DNA of 64,000 nt from CBDFJH01 sp965198095 (GTDB lineage Bacteria > Latescibacterota > UBA2968 > GCA-2709665): contig OZ240239.1 of assembly GCA_965198095.1 (NCBI GenBank), forward strand, positions 2,170,001 to 2,234,000. Reading direction: 5' to 3'. A program made the translations under genes and the position numbers. The notes beneath the pieces are model-generated. The model was not told the origin of the DNA and searched no databases. It saw nothing but the letters and a program-made list of their open reading frames with translations. This document shows, one piece after another, positions 8,750 through 17,312 of this stretch; within the stretch, counting starts at the first letter, position 1, and each line of letters begins with the position of its first letter.

Positions 8750-8778
8750 AATATACACCCAGGCCCCCGCTATGTCAA
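8750..8778 (-). promoter_or_regulatory. Strong sigma-70-type promoter on the minus strand
   Basis: On the minus strand TTGACA (8778-8773) and TATATT (8755-8750) are separated by 17 bases, a near-perfect consensus. The region upstream of it (8779-8830) is AT-rich like an UP element. It points at the small ORF 8674-8471 and its terminator. Confidence 0.65.
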
Positions 8779-8900
8779 GTAAATTTATGGAAATCATAAT
8801 TTATTCTAATATAATTAACTCCTGATATTCAGGATCGACGCGGGTCTTCGGTCTCTGATTCGCGGCGAAAAGTCACGGGTTGGCATTCGACAGATTTCCT

Positions 8901-9425
8901 TCAACAGTCATCAAGGGTGGGTACGCCCACGAAGGGCAGGTTTCGATATCGCTGATCCAGGTCTAGACCATAGCCGACAACGAAATCGCCCGGGATCTTG
9001 AACCCGCGGTAGGCGATCGGAATGTCTATTGCCCTTCGCACAGATTTTTCCAAGAGCGTGCAAACCTTGAGGCTTCTCGGATTCCTCGCCTGTAGACAGC
9101 GAAGAAGATGGTTCAGGGTGAGCCCGGTGTCTACGATCCCGTCCACGATCAGGATGTGGCGATCGGAAACGTCTGTCTCCAGGTCTTTCAAAATTCGGAC
9201 GACGCCGTCACGATTTTCGGTGGCTTCGTAACTGGAAACCGACATGAAATCGATCTCGACCGGAACCGAGATCGCCCGAGACAGGTCGGCCAAGAACAAG
9301 AGCGCGCCTCGTAAGACCCCGATGAGGAGTAAGGGGTCGGTTTCTTCTCCGTAATCCCGAGAGATCCTTCGGCCGAGTTCCGACACCCTCTGCTGGATCT
9401 CATCGGGTCGAATCAGCACGTTCAT
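8901..9425 (-). CDS. hpt: Hypoxanthine phosphoribosyltransferase
   Basis: Hpt salvages hypoxanthine and guanine by condensing them with PRPP to IMP and GMP. The 174-residue product has the family length and order: the LIGVLRGALLFLADL segment near residue 33, the flexible-loop SVSSYEAT near 62, the PRPP-binding loop HILIVDGIVDTGLTL near 94, and DFVVGYGLD near 147. In the PRPP loop the usual Glu-Asp pair is Asp-Gly; a VEG variant occurs in some hpt proteins as I recall, so activity is still likely. It starts at ATG 9425 and stands alone, with about 220 AT-rich bases downstream. Confidence 0.92.
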   Translation of the reverse strand: MNVLIRPDEIQQRVSELGRRISRDYGEETDPLLLIGVLRGALLFLADLSRAISVPVEIDFMSVSSYEATENRDGVVRILKDLETDVSDRHILIVDGIVDTGLTLNHLLRCLQARNPRSLKVCTLLEKSVRRAIDIPIAYRGFKIPGDFVVGYGLDLDQRYRNLPFVGVPTLDDC

Positions 9426-9525
9426 CGCGTGGCCATGGGAGCCCGTAGCGTCACGATCGCATCTATCCCGGTCCGCAGCCTGCCTGCAGCAGGCAGGTCG
9501 CTGGACAGGGGCTCACTTTCGCTGG

Positions 9526-9945
9526 TTGGAGACCCGGCGCTTCGCGCATCCGGCCCGGCAGATCGTCTTTCAGGAATACGTGGACGCGGTAAAGGAAGCC
9601 CAAGCGCGGGTCAAGGGGGCCCGGACAGGCGCTGCGCGCAGGCAAGCCAGCTTATGGCCTTTGTCGGTTTGGTGCCCGGCAAGCATTCCAGCGGCACCCG
9701 CCGGCAGCGGGGCGCGATGACCAAGGCGGGCAATGCCCACGTGCGGCGGGTGCTCGTCGAAGCCGCCTGGTGTGATCGGTTCCCAGCCAGAAAGACGGCC
9801 TGTCTGCGTGCGGACACGCACAGGCAGGCGGCCTTGCAAAGACGCGCCTAAAAGACCGCTCCCGCCAATGAGGGACATCGCCCGGGCGCATCAAGACCCC
9901 GGCGGCATCGTCAGAAAGGCCGCATAACACGATCAACGTCTCAAG
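9526..9945 (+). pseudogene. IS110-family transposase remnant
   Basis: The C-terminal Transposase_20 region of an IS110-type DEDD transposase is recognisable in broken pieces. HPARQIVFQEYVDAVKEAQAR lies at about 9545-9605 in one frame. LMAFVGLVPGKHSSG and TKAGNAHVRRVLVEAAW lie at about 9652-9775 in another. RFPARKTA follows. The intervening part is shortened and the N-terminal catalytic domain is missing, so the element is dead. An imperfect CCTGCCTGC palindrome lies just upstream (about 9480-9500). I could not define ends or target duplications. Confidence 0.75.
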
Positions 9946-10347
9946 CAACGAACCGGGACGGAAGGCCGGGTCAGGAGAACCCTCGACGAACGGTATGAGG
10001 CGCCCTTTCAGGCTGACCCTTGACGCTTAGACCGATGAGGCTCCGCGACGAACGCAGGACAGGCGGTAGCCAACCCGCGAATATCAGTCGGATCCACCGT
10101 CGCTATGGCATCCCTTCTGATCCCGGAAAAAACCCATGCAAAGATAACACCCGAAACTCCTGCCTCAGAGGGGTCGACAACGGCCAATACATACCAGTGA
10201 GTGGTTCAATTTTGTTCCATAATAGAGACAACGACCGAAACCGTCAAGATTTGTCGATGCCTAACGTGCTTGTTCTTTTATCGGGACGGCCTTACCTTGC
10301 AGCACCGCTTCGGTTTTCCGCTGAAACTTCCGTAGGTGGAGAGAACG
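9946..10347. other. Intergenic region downstream of the IS110 relic
   Basis: About 400 bases contain no convincing gene. Some of it may be non-coding flank of the decayed IS110 element, but no inverted repeats were found to prove this. Confidence 0.4.
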
Positions 10348-11397
10348 ATGCTCAACTGGCTCGGCCAGCACATGTCGGAGGTATACGGACCGTTCCGGCT
10401 GTTCATCTCATACCTCTTCCTGGGTGGGTTGGGGACGGCCCTCTGTGCGATTCTGACTTGGTCGCTCCTGCCCCGTCTCTGGAGGTATCTGCCTAGAGAC
10501 AAAGGTCGTTCTTACGCTGTTGATGCCGAGCGGAGTCAGGGCAAGCCGGCTGGCGCCGGAATCATCTTTATCCCGGCCTATCTGGGCGTTGGGTTCCTGG
10601 TTCTTCCGCTTGAAGCAAAGTTCGTGGAGGCACTGTTCTGTGTACTTCTGGCCATGGTTGCCGGATATCTGGATGACCGCAGCGAGAAGGGCTGGAACGA
10701 GTACCGCATGGGCTTCGTTGATCTTGCGATTTCGGTCCTTGGCGCCATCGTGATCTGCCAGTTGGACGATGTGCAGCTTTGGCTGCCACTCGTCAAGACG
10801 CCCGTTGTCGTCAGACCTTTGTTTTTTGTCCCCTGTGCCGCGGTAGTCATCTGGCTGGCCATCAATGCGACGAACTGCACGGACGGCGTGGACGGACTTT
10901 CGGGCAGTCTGTGCGCGCTGGCGTTCCTGTATCTGGGGAGCATCCTCTACGGGATCGTAGGGCACCGGGTCATTGCCGATTACCTGCTTGTGCCACACTA
11001 CCACGACGGGGCAGGATGGGCGCTGATGGCCTTTCTGATGGTCGGCTGCCTGGCTGGCTATCTCTGGCACAATTCCTTCCCGAGCGCCGTGCTGATGGGA
11101 GACGCCGGCTCACGGCCGATCGGTTTGCTTCTGGGGATGCTCGTGCTTGCGAGTGGGAATCCGTTTCTGATCATTGTCGTTGCGGGGGTGGTTCTCGTAA
11201 ATGGCGCTACCGGCTTGTTGAAGGTAGGGCTCCTCCGGTTTTTCAAGATTGGGATCTTCAAGACCGTGCGGTATCCTCTTCACGACCATTTTCGGCAGAG
11301 CGGCGGCTGGTCCAACACCCAGGTGCTCGTCAGGTTCATGCTGCTGCAGGCCGTGGGGACGCCGATTCTGCTTGTGCTGCTCTTGAAGGTAAGATGA
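10348..11397 (+). CDS. MraY-type phospho-MurNAc-pentapeptide transferase, divergent
   Basis: The family transfers phospho-sugar from a UDP-precursor to undecaprenyl phosphate at the inner membrane. The 349-residue protein is strongly hydrophobic, with about ten predicted membrane segments. It keeps the catalytic landmarks: GYLDD, NCTDGVDGLSG, MGDAGSRPIG and the MraY-specific histidine loop PLHDHFRQSGG. The N-terminal PTMGG-like motif is replaced by KPAGAG. MraY normally sits in the dcw cell-wall cluster. This one does not: its neighbours are an IS relic and an M20 amidohydrolase. It could be the sole MraY relocated or a paralogue for another polyprenyl-linked glycan. ATG 10348 is preferred over GTG 10336 because GGAGAG precedes it at good spacing. 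Confidence 0.8.
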   Translation: MLNWLGQHMSEVYGPFRLFISYLFLGGLGTALCAILTWSLLPRLWRYLPRDKGRSYAVDAERSQGKPAGAGIIFIPAYLGVGFLVLPLEAKFVEALFCVLLAMVAGYLDDRSEKGWNEYRMGFVDLAISVLGAIVICQLDDVQLWLPLVKTPVVVRPLFFVPCAAVVIWLAINATNCTDGVDGLSGSLCALAFLYLGSILYGIVGHRVIADYLLVPHYHDGAGWALMAFLMVGCLAGYLWHNSFPSAVLMGDAGSRPIGLLLGMLVLASGNPFLIIVVAGVVLVNGATGLLKVGLLRFFKIGIFKTVRYPLHDHFRQSGGWSNTQVLVRFMLLQAVGTPILLVLLLKVR

Positions 11398-11443
11398 ACG
11401 AGAATCGCAAACTTGGCAGCCTTGCAAATTGCAATCCAGAGGG

Positions 11444-12802
11444 ATGATGGCCGCGAAAGCAGAATTGAAGCGACGAATTTGTGAGCGGATCGATACCCGT
11501 CGGTCTCACATCGAGGGCATCGGAGACGACATCATGGCCCATCCCGAGCCCGGTTTCACGGAATTCGAGACCGCCGGGCTGGTCGCGAATACGATGGAAG
11601 AATTCGGAGTTCCGTTCGAATCCGGCTTGGCCATCACGGGCGTGAAGGGGGTGCTGGAGGGCAAGCGACCGGGTCCTACCGTGGCCCTCATCGGTGAACT
11701 GGACTCCCTGATCGTGCCCGAACACCCCGATGCGGCCCCGAAGACGGGTGCCGCCCACGCCTGCGGTCACAATGCGCAAATCGCCGGCCTGATGGGGGCG
11801 ATGATGGGGATGGTCGACAGCCACGCCGCCGAGGAATTGGCCGGGACCGTGGTCTTTTTCGCAGTGCCGGCTGAGGAGTACGTGCAGGTGGAGTACCGCC
11901 TCGGGCTCGTAAGGGAAGGGAAACTGAGTTATCTGGGCGGAAAGCCTGAATTGATCCGTCTCGGGCATTTCGACGACGTCGACATGGCCGTGATGATTCA
12001 CACCCACTGTCTGCCCGAGCAGATGAAGAAGGCGGCTGTGTCTGACGCGACGAACGGATGCGTCGTGAAGCTCATTCGCTATGTGGGACGCGCGGCCCAC
12101 GCCGGTGCGGCACCGCATCGGGGAGTGAATGCGCTGTACGCAGCGCAGGTCGGTTTGACGGCGATCAACGCCCTGCGGGAGACCTTCAAAGAGGAAGATG
12201 TGATCCGGGTGCACCCGATCATCACCAAAGGGGGGGATCTGGTGAACGTGATTCCGGCCGAGGTCCGGATGGAGACGTATGTCCGGGGGAAGACCAACGA
12301 TGCGATCCTGGAGGCAAACCACAAAGTGGACCGCGCCCTGCGAGCCGGCGCGATGGCGCTCGGCGCGAAGGTCGAGATCGAGACGCTTCCCGGTTACATG
12401 CCGCTCCGAAACGATGCGAACATGAAGGCGATCTTCAAGGCGAACGCGGAAGATCTTTTTAGCGCGGAGAATTACACCGAGATCGGCCACCAGCCAGGTT
12501 CAACCGATATGGGCGACCTGTCACAGCTTATGCCGGCGCTTCATCCTTACATCGGAGGCGCGAGCGGGGACTTTCACAGCGCAGAGTGGCGCATTTCGGA
12601 CAAAGAGATGGGTTACCTAGCGCCGGCCAAATCTCTGGCCATGCTTGCGGTCGATCTGCTTTATGGCCAAGCCGAGAAAGCTACGGAGGTGCTAAGAGAT
12701 TTTCAACCCGAGATGTCGAAGGCAGACTACCTCTCGCACCAGGACCAGGTGTTCCAGACGGAGATCTACGACGGAGAGACGGGCGAGCGCGCGCAGAAGT
12801 GA
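11444..12802 (+). CDS. M20-family amidohydrolase (AbgB/HipO-like)
   Basis: M20 amidohydrolases cleave amide bonds of N-acyl amino acids or aminobenzoyl-glutamate using one or two metal ions. Metal-ligand regions are visible: GELDSL (replacing the usual DMDALP), HACGHN near residue 108, PAEE near 145, HTH near 190, and a late histidine in GDFHSAEW. The dimerisation domain around residues 200-320 contains RAAHAGAAPHRGVNAL. Two ATGs at 11444 and 11447 directly follow AGAGGG, so the precise start is ambiguous; a TTG at 11429 is less likely. It lies 47 bases after the mraY-like gene on the same strand, perhaps cotranscribed. The substrate cannot be told from sequence. Confidence 0.85.
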   Translation: MMAAKAELKRRICERIDTRRSHIEGIGDDIMAHPEPGFTEFETAGLVANTMEEFGVPFESGLAITGVKGVLEGKRPGPTVALIGELDSLIVPEHPDAAPKTGAAHACGHNAQIAGLMGAMMGMVDSHAAEELAGTVVFFAVPAEEYVQVEYRLGLVREGKLSYLGGKPELIRLGHFDDVDMAVMIHTHCLPEQMKKAAVSDATNGCVVKLIRYVGRAAHAGAAPHRGVNALYAAQVGLTAINALRETFKEEDVIRVHPIITKGGDLVNVIPAEVRMETYVRGKTNDAILEANHKVDRALRAGAMALGAKVEIETLPGYMPLRNDANMKAIFKANAEDLFSAENYTEIGHQPGSTDMGDLSQLMPALHPYIGGASGDFHSAEWRISDKEMGYLAPAKSLAMLAVDLLYGQAEKATEVLRDFQPEMSKADYLSHQDQVFQTEIYDGETGERAQK

Positions 12803-12840
12803 TCGGGACGAGTAAACGTAACGAATAAACGAATGTAGGT

Positions 12841-12878
12841 AATAAAAGAGGGGACGGGTTCAAGAAACCCGTCCCCTC
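12841..12878 (-). terminator. Terminator between nadA and the M20 gene
   Basis: A perfect 13-base stem (12848-12860 with 12866-12878) with a 5-base loop is followed on the minus strand by TTTTATT. It is placed correctly to end nadA transcription and may also slow transcription from the left. Confidence 0.85.
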
Positions 12879-12899
12879 GCGCATTCCCATCCATTCCGA

Positions 12900-13949
12900 T
12901 CAAGCGAATTCCAGCATACGATCCACCGCTTTTCTGGCCCGGACTCGAGTCTCTTCCGGGATCTCGATCACCTGTTCATTGTTCTGCAGGGCGTTCAGTG
13001 TGTCTTCCAACGTGATTTCGTTCATGTGAGGGCACCGAACGCTGCACAGCCGCACCATTTCCTTTTCACGATTCTCGGCCGCGATGTTGTCCGCCATGCT
13101 GCATTCCGTCAGGAGCAGGTAGCTCGAGGCCTCCACTTCCTGGACGTATTTGATGATCTTGGACGTGCTGCCCGAATAGTCCGAAGCCTGAACCACTTCA
13201 GGGCTGCATTCGGGGTGGGCAATCACGACAACGTCCGGGAACTGAGCGCGGACGTTGTCGACGTCTTCCACCGTAAATCGGTCGTGCACCTCGCAACGGC
13301 CGTGCCATCCGATCATCTCATGGTCAAGATCTTCTTGATGCCCACTCAGGCCGTTCTTTGACGGAAAGATAATTCGCTTACCGGTCTCCCGGGCGACGTT
13401 GGTCGCCAGGTATTCATCCGGGAGGAAGATGACGCGGTCGCTGTCGAGCGCCTCCACGATGCTGGCGGCGTTGCTCGATGTGCAGCAGATATCCGACTCT
13501 GCTTTGACATCGGCGTAGGTGTTGACGTAGGTCACGACCGGAACGCCAGGATACCTTTTTCGCAGAGCGCGAACGTCCTCCGCCGTGATGCCGGCGGCGA
13601 GCGAGCAGCCTGCTTCCTTTGCAGGGAGGAGGACCGTCTTGTCCGGATTCAGGATCTTGGCCGTTTCCGCCATAAATCGGACGCCGCAGAAGACGATCGG
13701 GTCGCAATCGGTTTCTGCGGCTTTGCGGCTGAGCTCCAGGGAATCGCCGACGAAGTCTGGCACGGTATGGAAGAGGACGGGCTCCATGTAGTTGTGGCCG
13801 AGGATGACCGCGCCCCGCTCTGTCTTGAGTCGATTGATTTCGTAGACCAGCTCAGCTTTGTAGAGGAGCTCGATCTCCGGCACCACGCCGTTCAGCTTCC
13901 GTCTGATCTCTTCACAGGTTCCCTGGACCGTGTCGGCCAAGAGCGTCAT
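12900..13949 (-). CDS. nadA: Quinolinate synthase
   Basis: NadA condenses iminoaspartate with dihydroxyacetone phosphate to quinolinate for NAD synthesis, using a [4Fe-4S] cluster. The 349-residue protein begins at ATG 13949, where AAAGGG precedes. The open frame to 14045 adds 32 residues that are not NadA-like. Visible motifs are AVILGHNYMEPV near the start, CGVRFMAETAK, YVNTYADVKAESDICCTSSNA, PSKNG, HPECSPEV and CSVRCPHMNEITLEDTL. The cysteines of CGVRF, PECSPE and the final CSVRCPHM region include the cluster ligands. No nadB or nadC is adjacent. It is convergent with the M20 gene. Confidence 0.95.
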   Translation of the reverse strand: MTLLADTVQGTCEEIRRKLNGVVPEIELLYKAELVYEINRLKTERGAVILGHNYMEPVLFHTVPDFVGDSLELSRKAAETDCDPIVFCGVRFMAETAKILNPDKTVLLPAKEAGCSLAAGITAEDVRALRKRYPGVPVVTYVNTYADVKAESDICCTSSNAASIVEALDSDRVIFLPDEYLATNVARETGKRIIFPSKNGLSGHQEDLDHEMIGWHGRCEVHDRFTVEDVDNVRAQFPDVVVIAHPECSPEVVQASDYSGSTSKIIKYVQEVEASSYLLLTECSMADNIAAENREKEMVRLCSVRCPHMNEITLEDTLNALQNNEQVIEIPEETRVRARKAVDRMLEFA

Positions 13950-14108
13950 GCGGGCGACCCTTTCAGTCAAACACAAACCTACACGAACATACTCCGCGGA
14001 TCTACTCGTGAAGATCAACATAAAGAAAATTTCAGGTTTTGACAAGGCTTCAACGCCGCGCTTCGGTTCCCGGGTCGCGTAAGCCGGTACGCGTCCTCCG
14101 GGTTCAAT

Positions 14109-17100
14109 TCAGGTTTGGAACCGAGGCTGTTTGCGCCATTTCCTCACCAAGGCCTTCAGTCTTTCTGGAATTCGAGCGACCAACGCCCTTAGATCCTCGA
14201 GAATGGCGTAGCTCACCGGCACCAGACCGAGCGTAATGAACGTCGACAGCAGCACGCCAAATCCCAGCGAGATGGCCATCGGAATCAGGAATTGGGCTTG
14301 CATGCTCTTTTCCAAAAGGATGGGGGTCAGTCCGGCGAAGGTCGTGAATGACGTGAGCAGGATGGGCCGGAATCGGGCGGCACCGGCCTCTCGTATGGCC
14401 ACCTGCAGCGCGGCCCCTTCCGATCTGCTCCGGTTGATGAAGTCGACCATCACCAGGCTGTCGTTCACGACGACGCCGGTCAGTGCGACCAAGCCAAACA
14501 TCGAGAGGATCGTCAAGTTCATCCCCATGATGATATGTCCCCAAACAGCGCCCACCAGCCCAAAGGGGATCGCTGCCATGATGATCAGAGGCTGGATGTA
14601 GGACTTGAAGGGAATGGCAAGCAGGACGTAAATCATGGGGAGTGCAAGCATGAAACTCTTCAGAAGGCCACTCAGCACTTCCCGTTGCTCGCGCTGCTCT
14701 CCCTCGAGCGTGTAGCGGACCCGGGGATGATCGGCGAGCACGTTCGGCAGGACGGATCCGGTCAGGCTGGACAGCACCTCGTTCGCGTTGGCGACGTTCT
14801 CGTCCACGTCTGCAGTCACTGCGATGATGCGCTGGCGATCTGCGCGCCGAATGGATGCATATCCGCGTCCCAGTTCCGCTCTGGCCGCAACGGAGAACGG
14901 CACTTCACCCCCGTCTGGGGTCCTGATGCGCATCTCTTCGAGGTTGCCGAGCGACCGCCTTTCGTGAGCCGGATATCGAACCATGACCTTGACGTCGTGT
15001 CGGCCGCGCTGGACGCGCTGTGCCTCTTCCCCGTAGAAGGCCTGGCGGACTTGACGGGCCAGGTCCGACAGCGTGAGGCCTAAGATCTCGGCCGTCCGCG
15101 TGAGGGAGAGTTTGACCTCCTGCTTTCCGGGGCGGAAGGAATCGGCGATCTCGATTACCCCGGGATATTCCGCCAACCTGGTCTTAAGTTTCTTCGCTAC
15201 TTCCTGGAGTTCGCGGTTATCCGGTCCCGAGAGCTGAATGTGAATGGGCGCACCCGCAGAAAACAGGGAGGCTGTAACGGTGAGTTCAAGCGCGTCTGGA
15301 ATCGGACCGGTGAGCTCGCGCCAGCGCCTGGCGATTTCCGGACTGCTGATCTCTCGTCTTTCCGAGGGCGTGAGTTCGATCATGACTTCGCCGAGGTGCG
15401 CGCCTGTAAATGTTGCGGCGCTTCCAGCATTTGCGCGCTGTGAAGCTCGATAGGGCTGTTCGGCGATGGAGGTCATCATGTGGCGAAAGACCTCCTCGCC
15501 TGCCTTGTCCTCAATCTCCTTTTCGAGGATCAAGGCCGCTTTTTCGAGCTCTCGAAGCGCCCGTGCGGTGGCCTCGGCCGGCGTGCCCCGGGGCATGGTC
15601 AGAAGGGAAACGACATAATCCGCTTCCACCTGGGGGAAGAACGTGAACTTGATCCAGCCTCCGCCGACGATCCCGACCGTGAGCAGCAACGTGGAGATCC
15701 CGGAGGCGACCGTGACGTAGCGCCACGTCAGGGCCAATTCCAGGGCAGGACGGTAGACCGTGTCGGTAAACCGGCGCATTCTGGAAGCAAACCGGTCCTG
15801 AAGTCGATTCCACGCCCTGCCCACCGGCCAGGATCCCCGTTTCTTCCCGTTCATCTTGGCGTGCGCCAAGTGTGCCGGCAGGATAAACAGCGACTCGATC
15901 AGAGAGAACGCGAGCGCTGCGATCACGATCACAGGGATGAGCTTCATGATCTTGCCCGTGTTTCCTGGAACCGTAAGGAGTGGCGAGAAGGCGGCCACGG
16001 AGGTCAGGACGGCGAAGATGACCGGCACCGACACCTGCTGTGTCCCCTCGATGGCGGCGCGCAGTCTGTCCTTTCCCTGCTGGAAATGACGGTAGATGTT
16101 TTCCCCCACGATAATCGCGTCGTCCACGACGATTCCGAGCACGACGATGAAGGCGAACAACGAGATCAGGTTGATGGAGGCCTCCATCGAAGGCATCGTC
16201 CAGATGGCCCCGAGGAATGAGATCGGGATCCCCAGGGCAACCCAGAAGGCGAGACGAAGCCTGAGGAAGAGCGCGAGGATCAGAAAGACGAGACAGAAGC
16301 CGGCGCGGCCGTTCCGGATGAGCAGATCGAGACGGCTCCTCAGAACCAGGGAGAAGTCGGCCCAGGTCGTCAACTGAATGCCTTCGGGCATGCGCGCCTC
16401 CGCCTCTGCGACGTAGGCCTTCACCTTTTCCGCGATATCGAGGGCGTTCTGGTCCCCGACGCGGAAGACGAGGACCTGGACGGCAGGATCCTCGTCGAAC
16501 CGCGCAGATTGGTCGGTCTCTTCGAAGCCATCCACGACCGCAGCCACTTGGCCCAGCGTGAGGTGCGTACCGTCTGGACGGGTGCGCAGAACGACCGCCT
16601 CGAAGTCCGGTCCTCGATAGGCCTGGCCCTTCGTACGCAGGAGGATCTCACCGCCCTCCGTCTTGAGCGATCCGCCCGGGAGGTCCAGGGATGATCGGCG
16701 TACGGCGCGGGCCACTTCATCGAAGGTGAGTCCGAAGCGCCGGAGCGCGGTCTCCGAGACCGCGATGGACATTTCGTAGGGTCGCGCATTGGCCAGTTCT
16801 GCCTGCGTAATTCCTGGAATCGTAGAGATTTCATCCCGGACCTGTTCGCCCAGATGCTTCAGCGTGGCTTCGTCCGTTTTCCCAGAGATAGAGACGATGA
16901 TCACCTGCCTTCTGATCGTGACATCCGTGACAATCGGCTTCTCCGTCTCCTCCGGGAAGGTGTCGATGGCGTCCACGCGCGCCTTGACGTCGTCCCGCAA
17001 CTCCTGAAGATCTGTGCCCGGGACGAGTTCCACGTTTACCGAGCCAACGTTCTCCGAGGCCGTCGCCGTCACCCGTTCCACGCCCGTAAGTCCCTGCAAC

Positions 17101-17312
17101 GCCTGTTCAATGCGCATGCATACGCCTTCCTCCACCTCCTCCGGGGCCGCACCGGGATAGACGACCGAGACGCTGATCACTTCCGAGGAGAGTTCCGGGA
17201 AGATCTCCACCTTCAGGCGGGAAATTGTCAGCAGGCCTCCGCCCAGAATCACGATCATAAGTAGGTTGGCGGCCACGCTGTTTCGGGCAAACCAGGCGAT
17301 GGCGTGGTTCAC
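14109..17312 (-). CDS. RND efflux transporter, inner-membrane permease
   Basis: A 1067-residue AcrB/HAE1-like proton antiporter forms the inner-membrane pump of a tripartite exporter. It has the twelve-helix RND pattern with two large periplasmic loops. The start is NHAIAWFARNSVAANLL, and the proton-relay pair in helix 4 is present (GIVVDDAIIVGEN). The matching helix 10 region is GVVVNDSLVMVDF. The GTG at 17312 overlaps the membrane-fusion gene's stop by 4 bases (GTGA), a translational-coupling arrangement, so the start is well supported. The cargo is unknown; the helix 4 aspartates fit proton-driven multidrug pumps. It is last of four genes. Confidence 0.93.
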   Translation of the reverse strand: MNHAIAWFARNSVAANLLMIVILGGGLLTISRLKVEIFPELSSEVISVSVVYPGAAPEEVEEGVCMRIEQALQGLTGVERVTATASENVGSVNVELVPGTDLQELRDDVKARVDAIDTFPEETEKPIVTDVTIRRQVIIVSISGKTDEATLKHLGEQVRDEISTIPGITQAELANARPYEMSIAVSETALRRFGLTFDEVARAVRRSSLDLPGGSLKTEGGEILLRTKGQAYRGPDFEAVVLRTRPDGTHLTLGQVAAVVDGFEETDQSARFDEDPAVQVLVFRVGDQNALDIAEKVKAYVAEAEARMPEGIQLTTWADFSLVLRSRLDLLIRNGRAGFCLVFLILALFLRLRLAFWVALGIPISFLGAIWTMPSMEASINLISLFAFIVVLGIVVDDAIIVGENIYRHFQQGKDRLRAAIEGTQQVSVPVIFAVLTSVAAFSPLLTVPGNTGKIMKLIPVIVIAALAFSLIESLFILPAHLAHAKMNGKKRGSWPVGRAWNRLQDRFASRMRRFTDTVYRPALELALTWRYVTVASGISTLLLTVGIVGGGWIKFTFFPQVEADYVVSLLTMPRGTPAEATARALRELEKAALILEKEIEDKAGEEVFRHMMTSIAEQPYRASQRANAGSAATFTGAHLGEVMIELTPSERREISSPEIARRWRELTGPIPDALELTVTASLFSAGAPIHIQLSGPDNRELQEVAKKLKTRLAEYPGVIEIADSFRPGKQEVKLSLTRTAEILGLTLSDLARQVRQAFYGEEAQRVQRGRHDVKVMVRYPAHERRSLGNLEEMRIRTPDGGEVPFSVAARAELGRGYASIRRADRQRIIAVTADVDENVANANEVLSSLTGSVLPNVLADHPRVRYTLEGEQREQREVLSGLLKSFMLALPMIYVLLAIPFKSYIQPLIIMAAIPFGLVGAVWGHIIMGMNLTILSMFGLVALTGVVVNDSLVMVDFINRSRSEGAALQVAIREAGAARFRPILLTSFTTFAGLTPILLEKSMQAQFLIPMAISLGFGVLLSTFITLGLVPVSYAILEDLRALVARIPERLKALVRKWRKQPRFQT

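Noticed and set aside
11336..12490. 384-residue minus-strand frame
   Set aside because: It is antisense to the M20 amidohydrolase, whose metal motifs and frame are clear.
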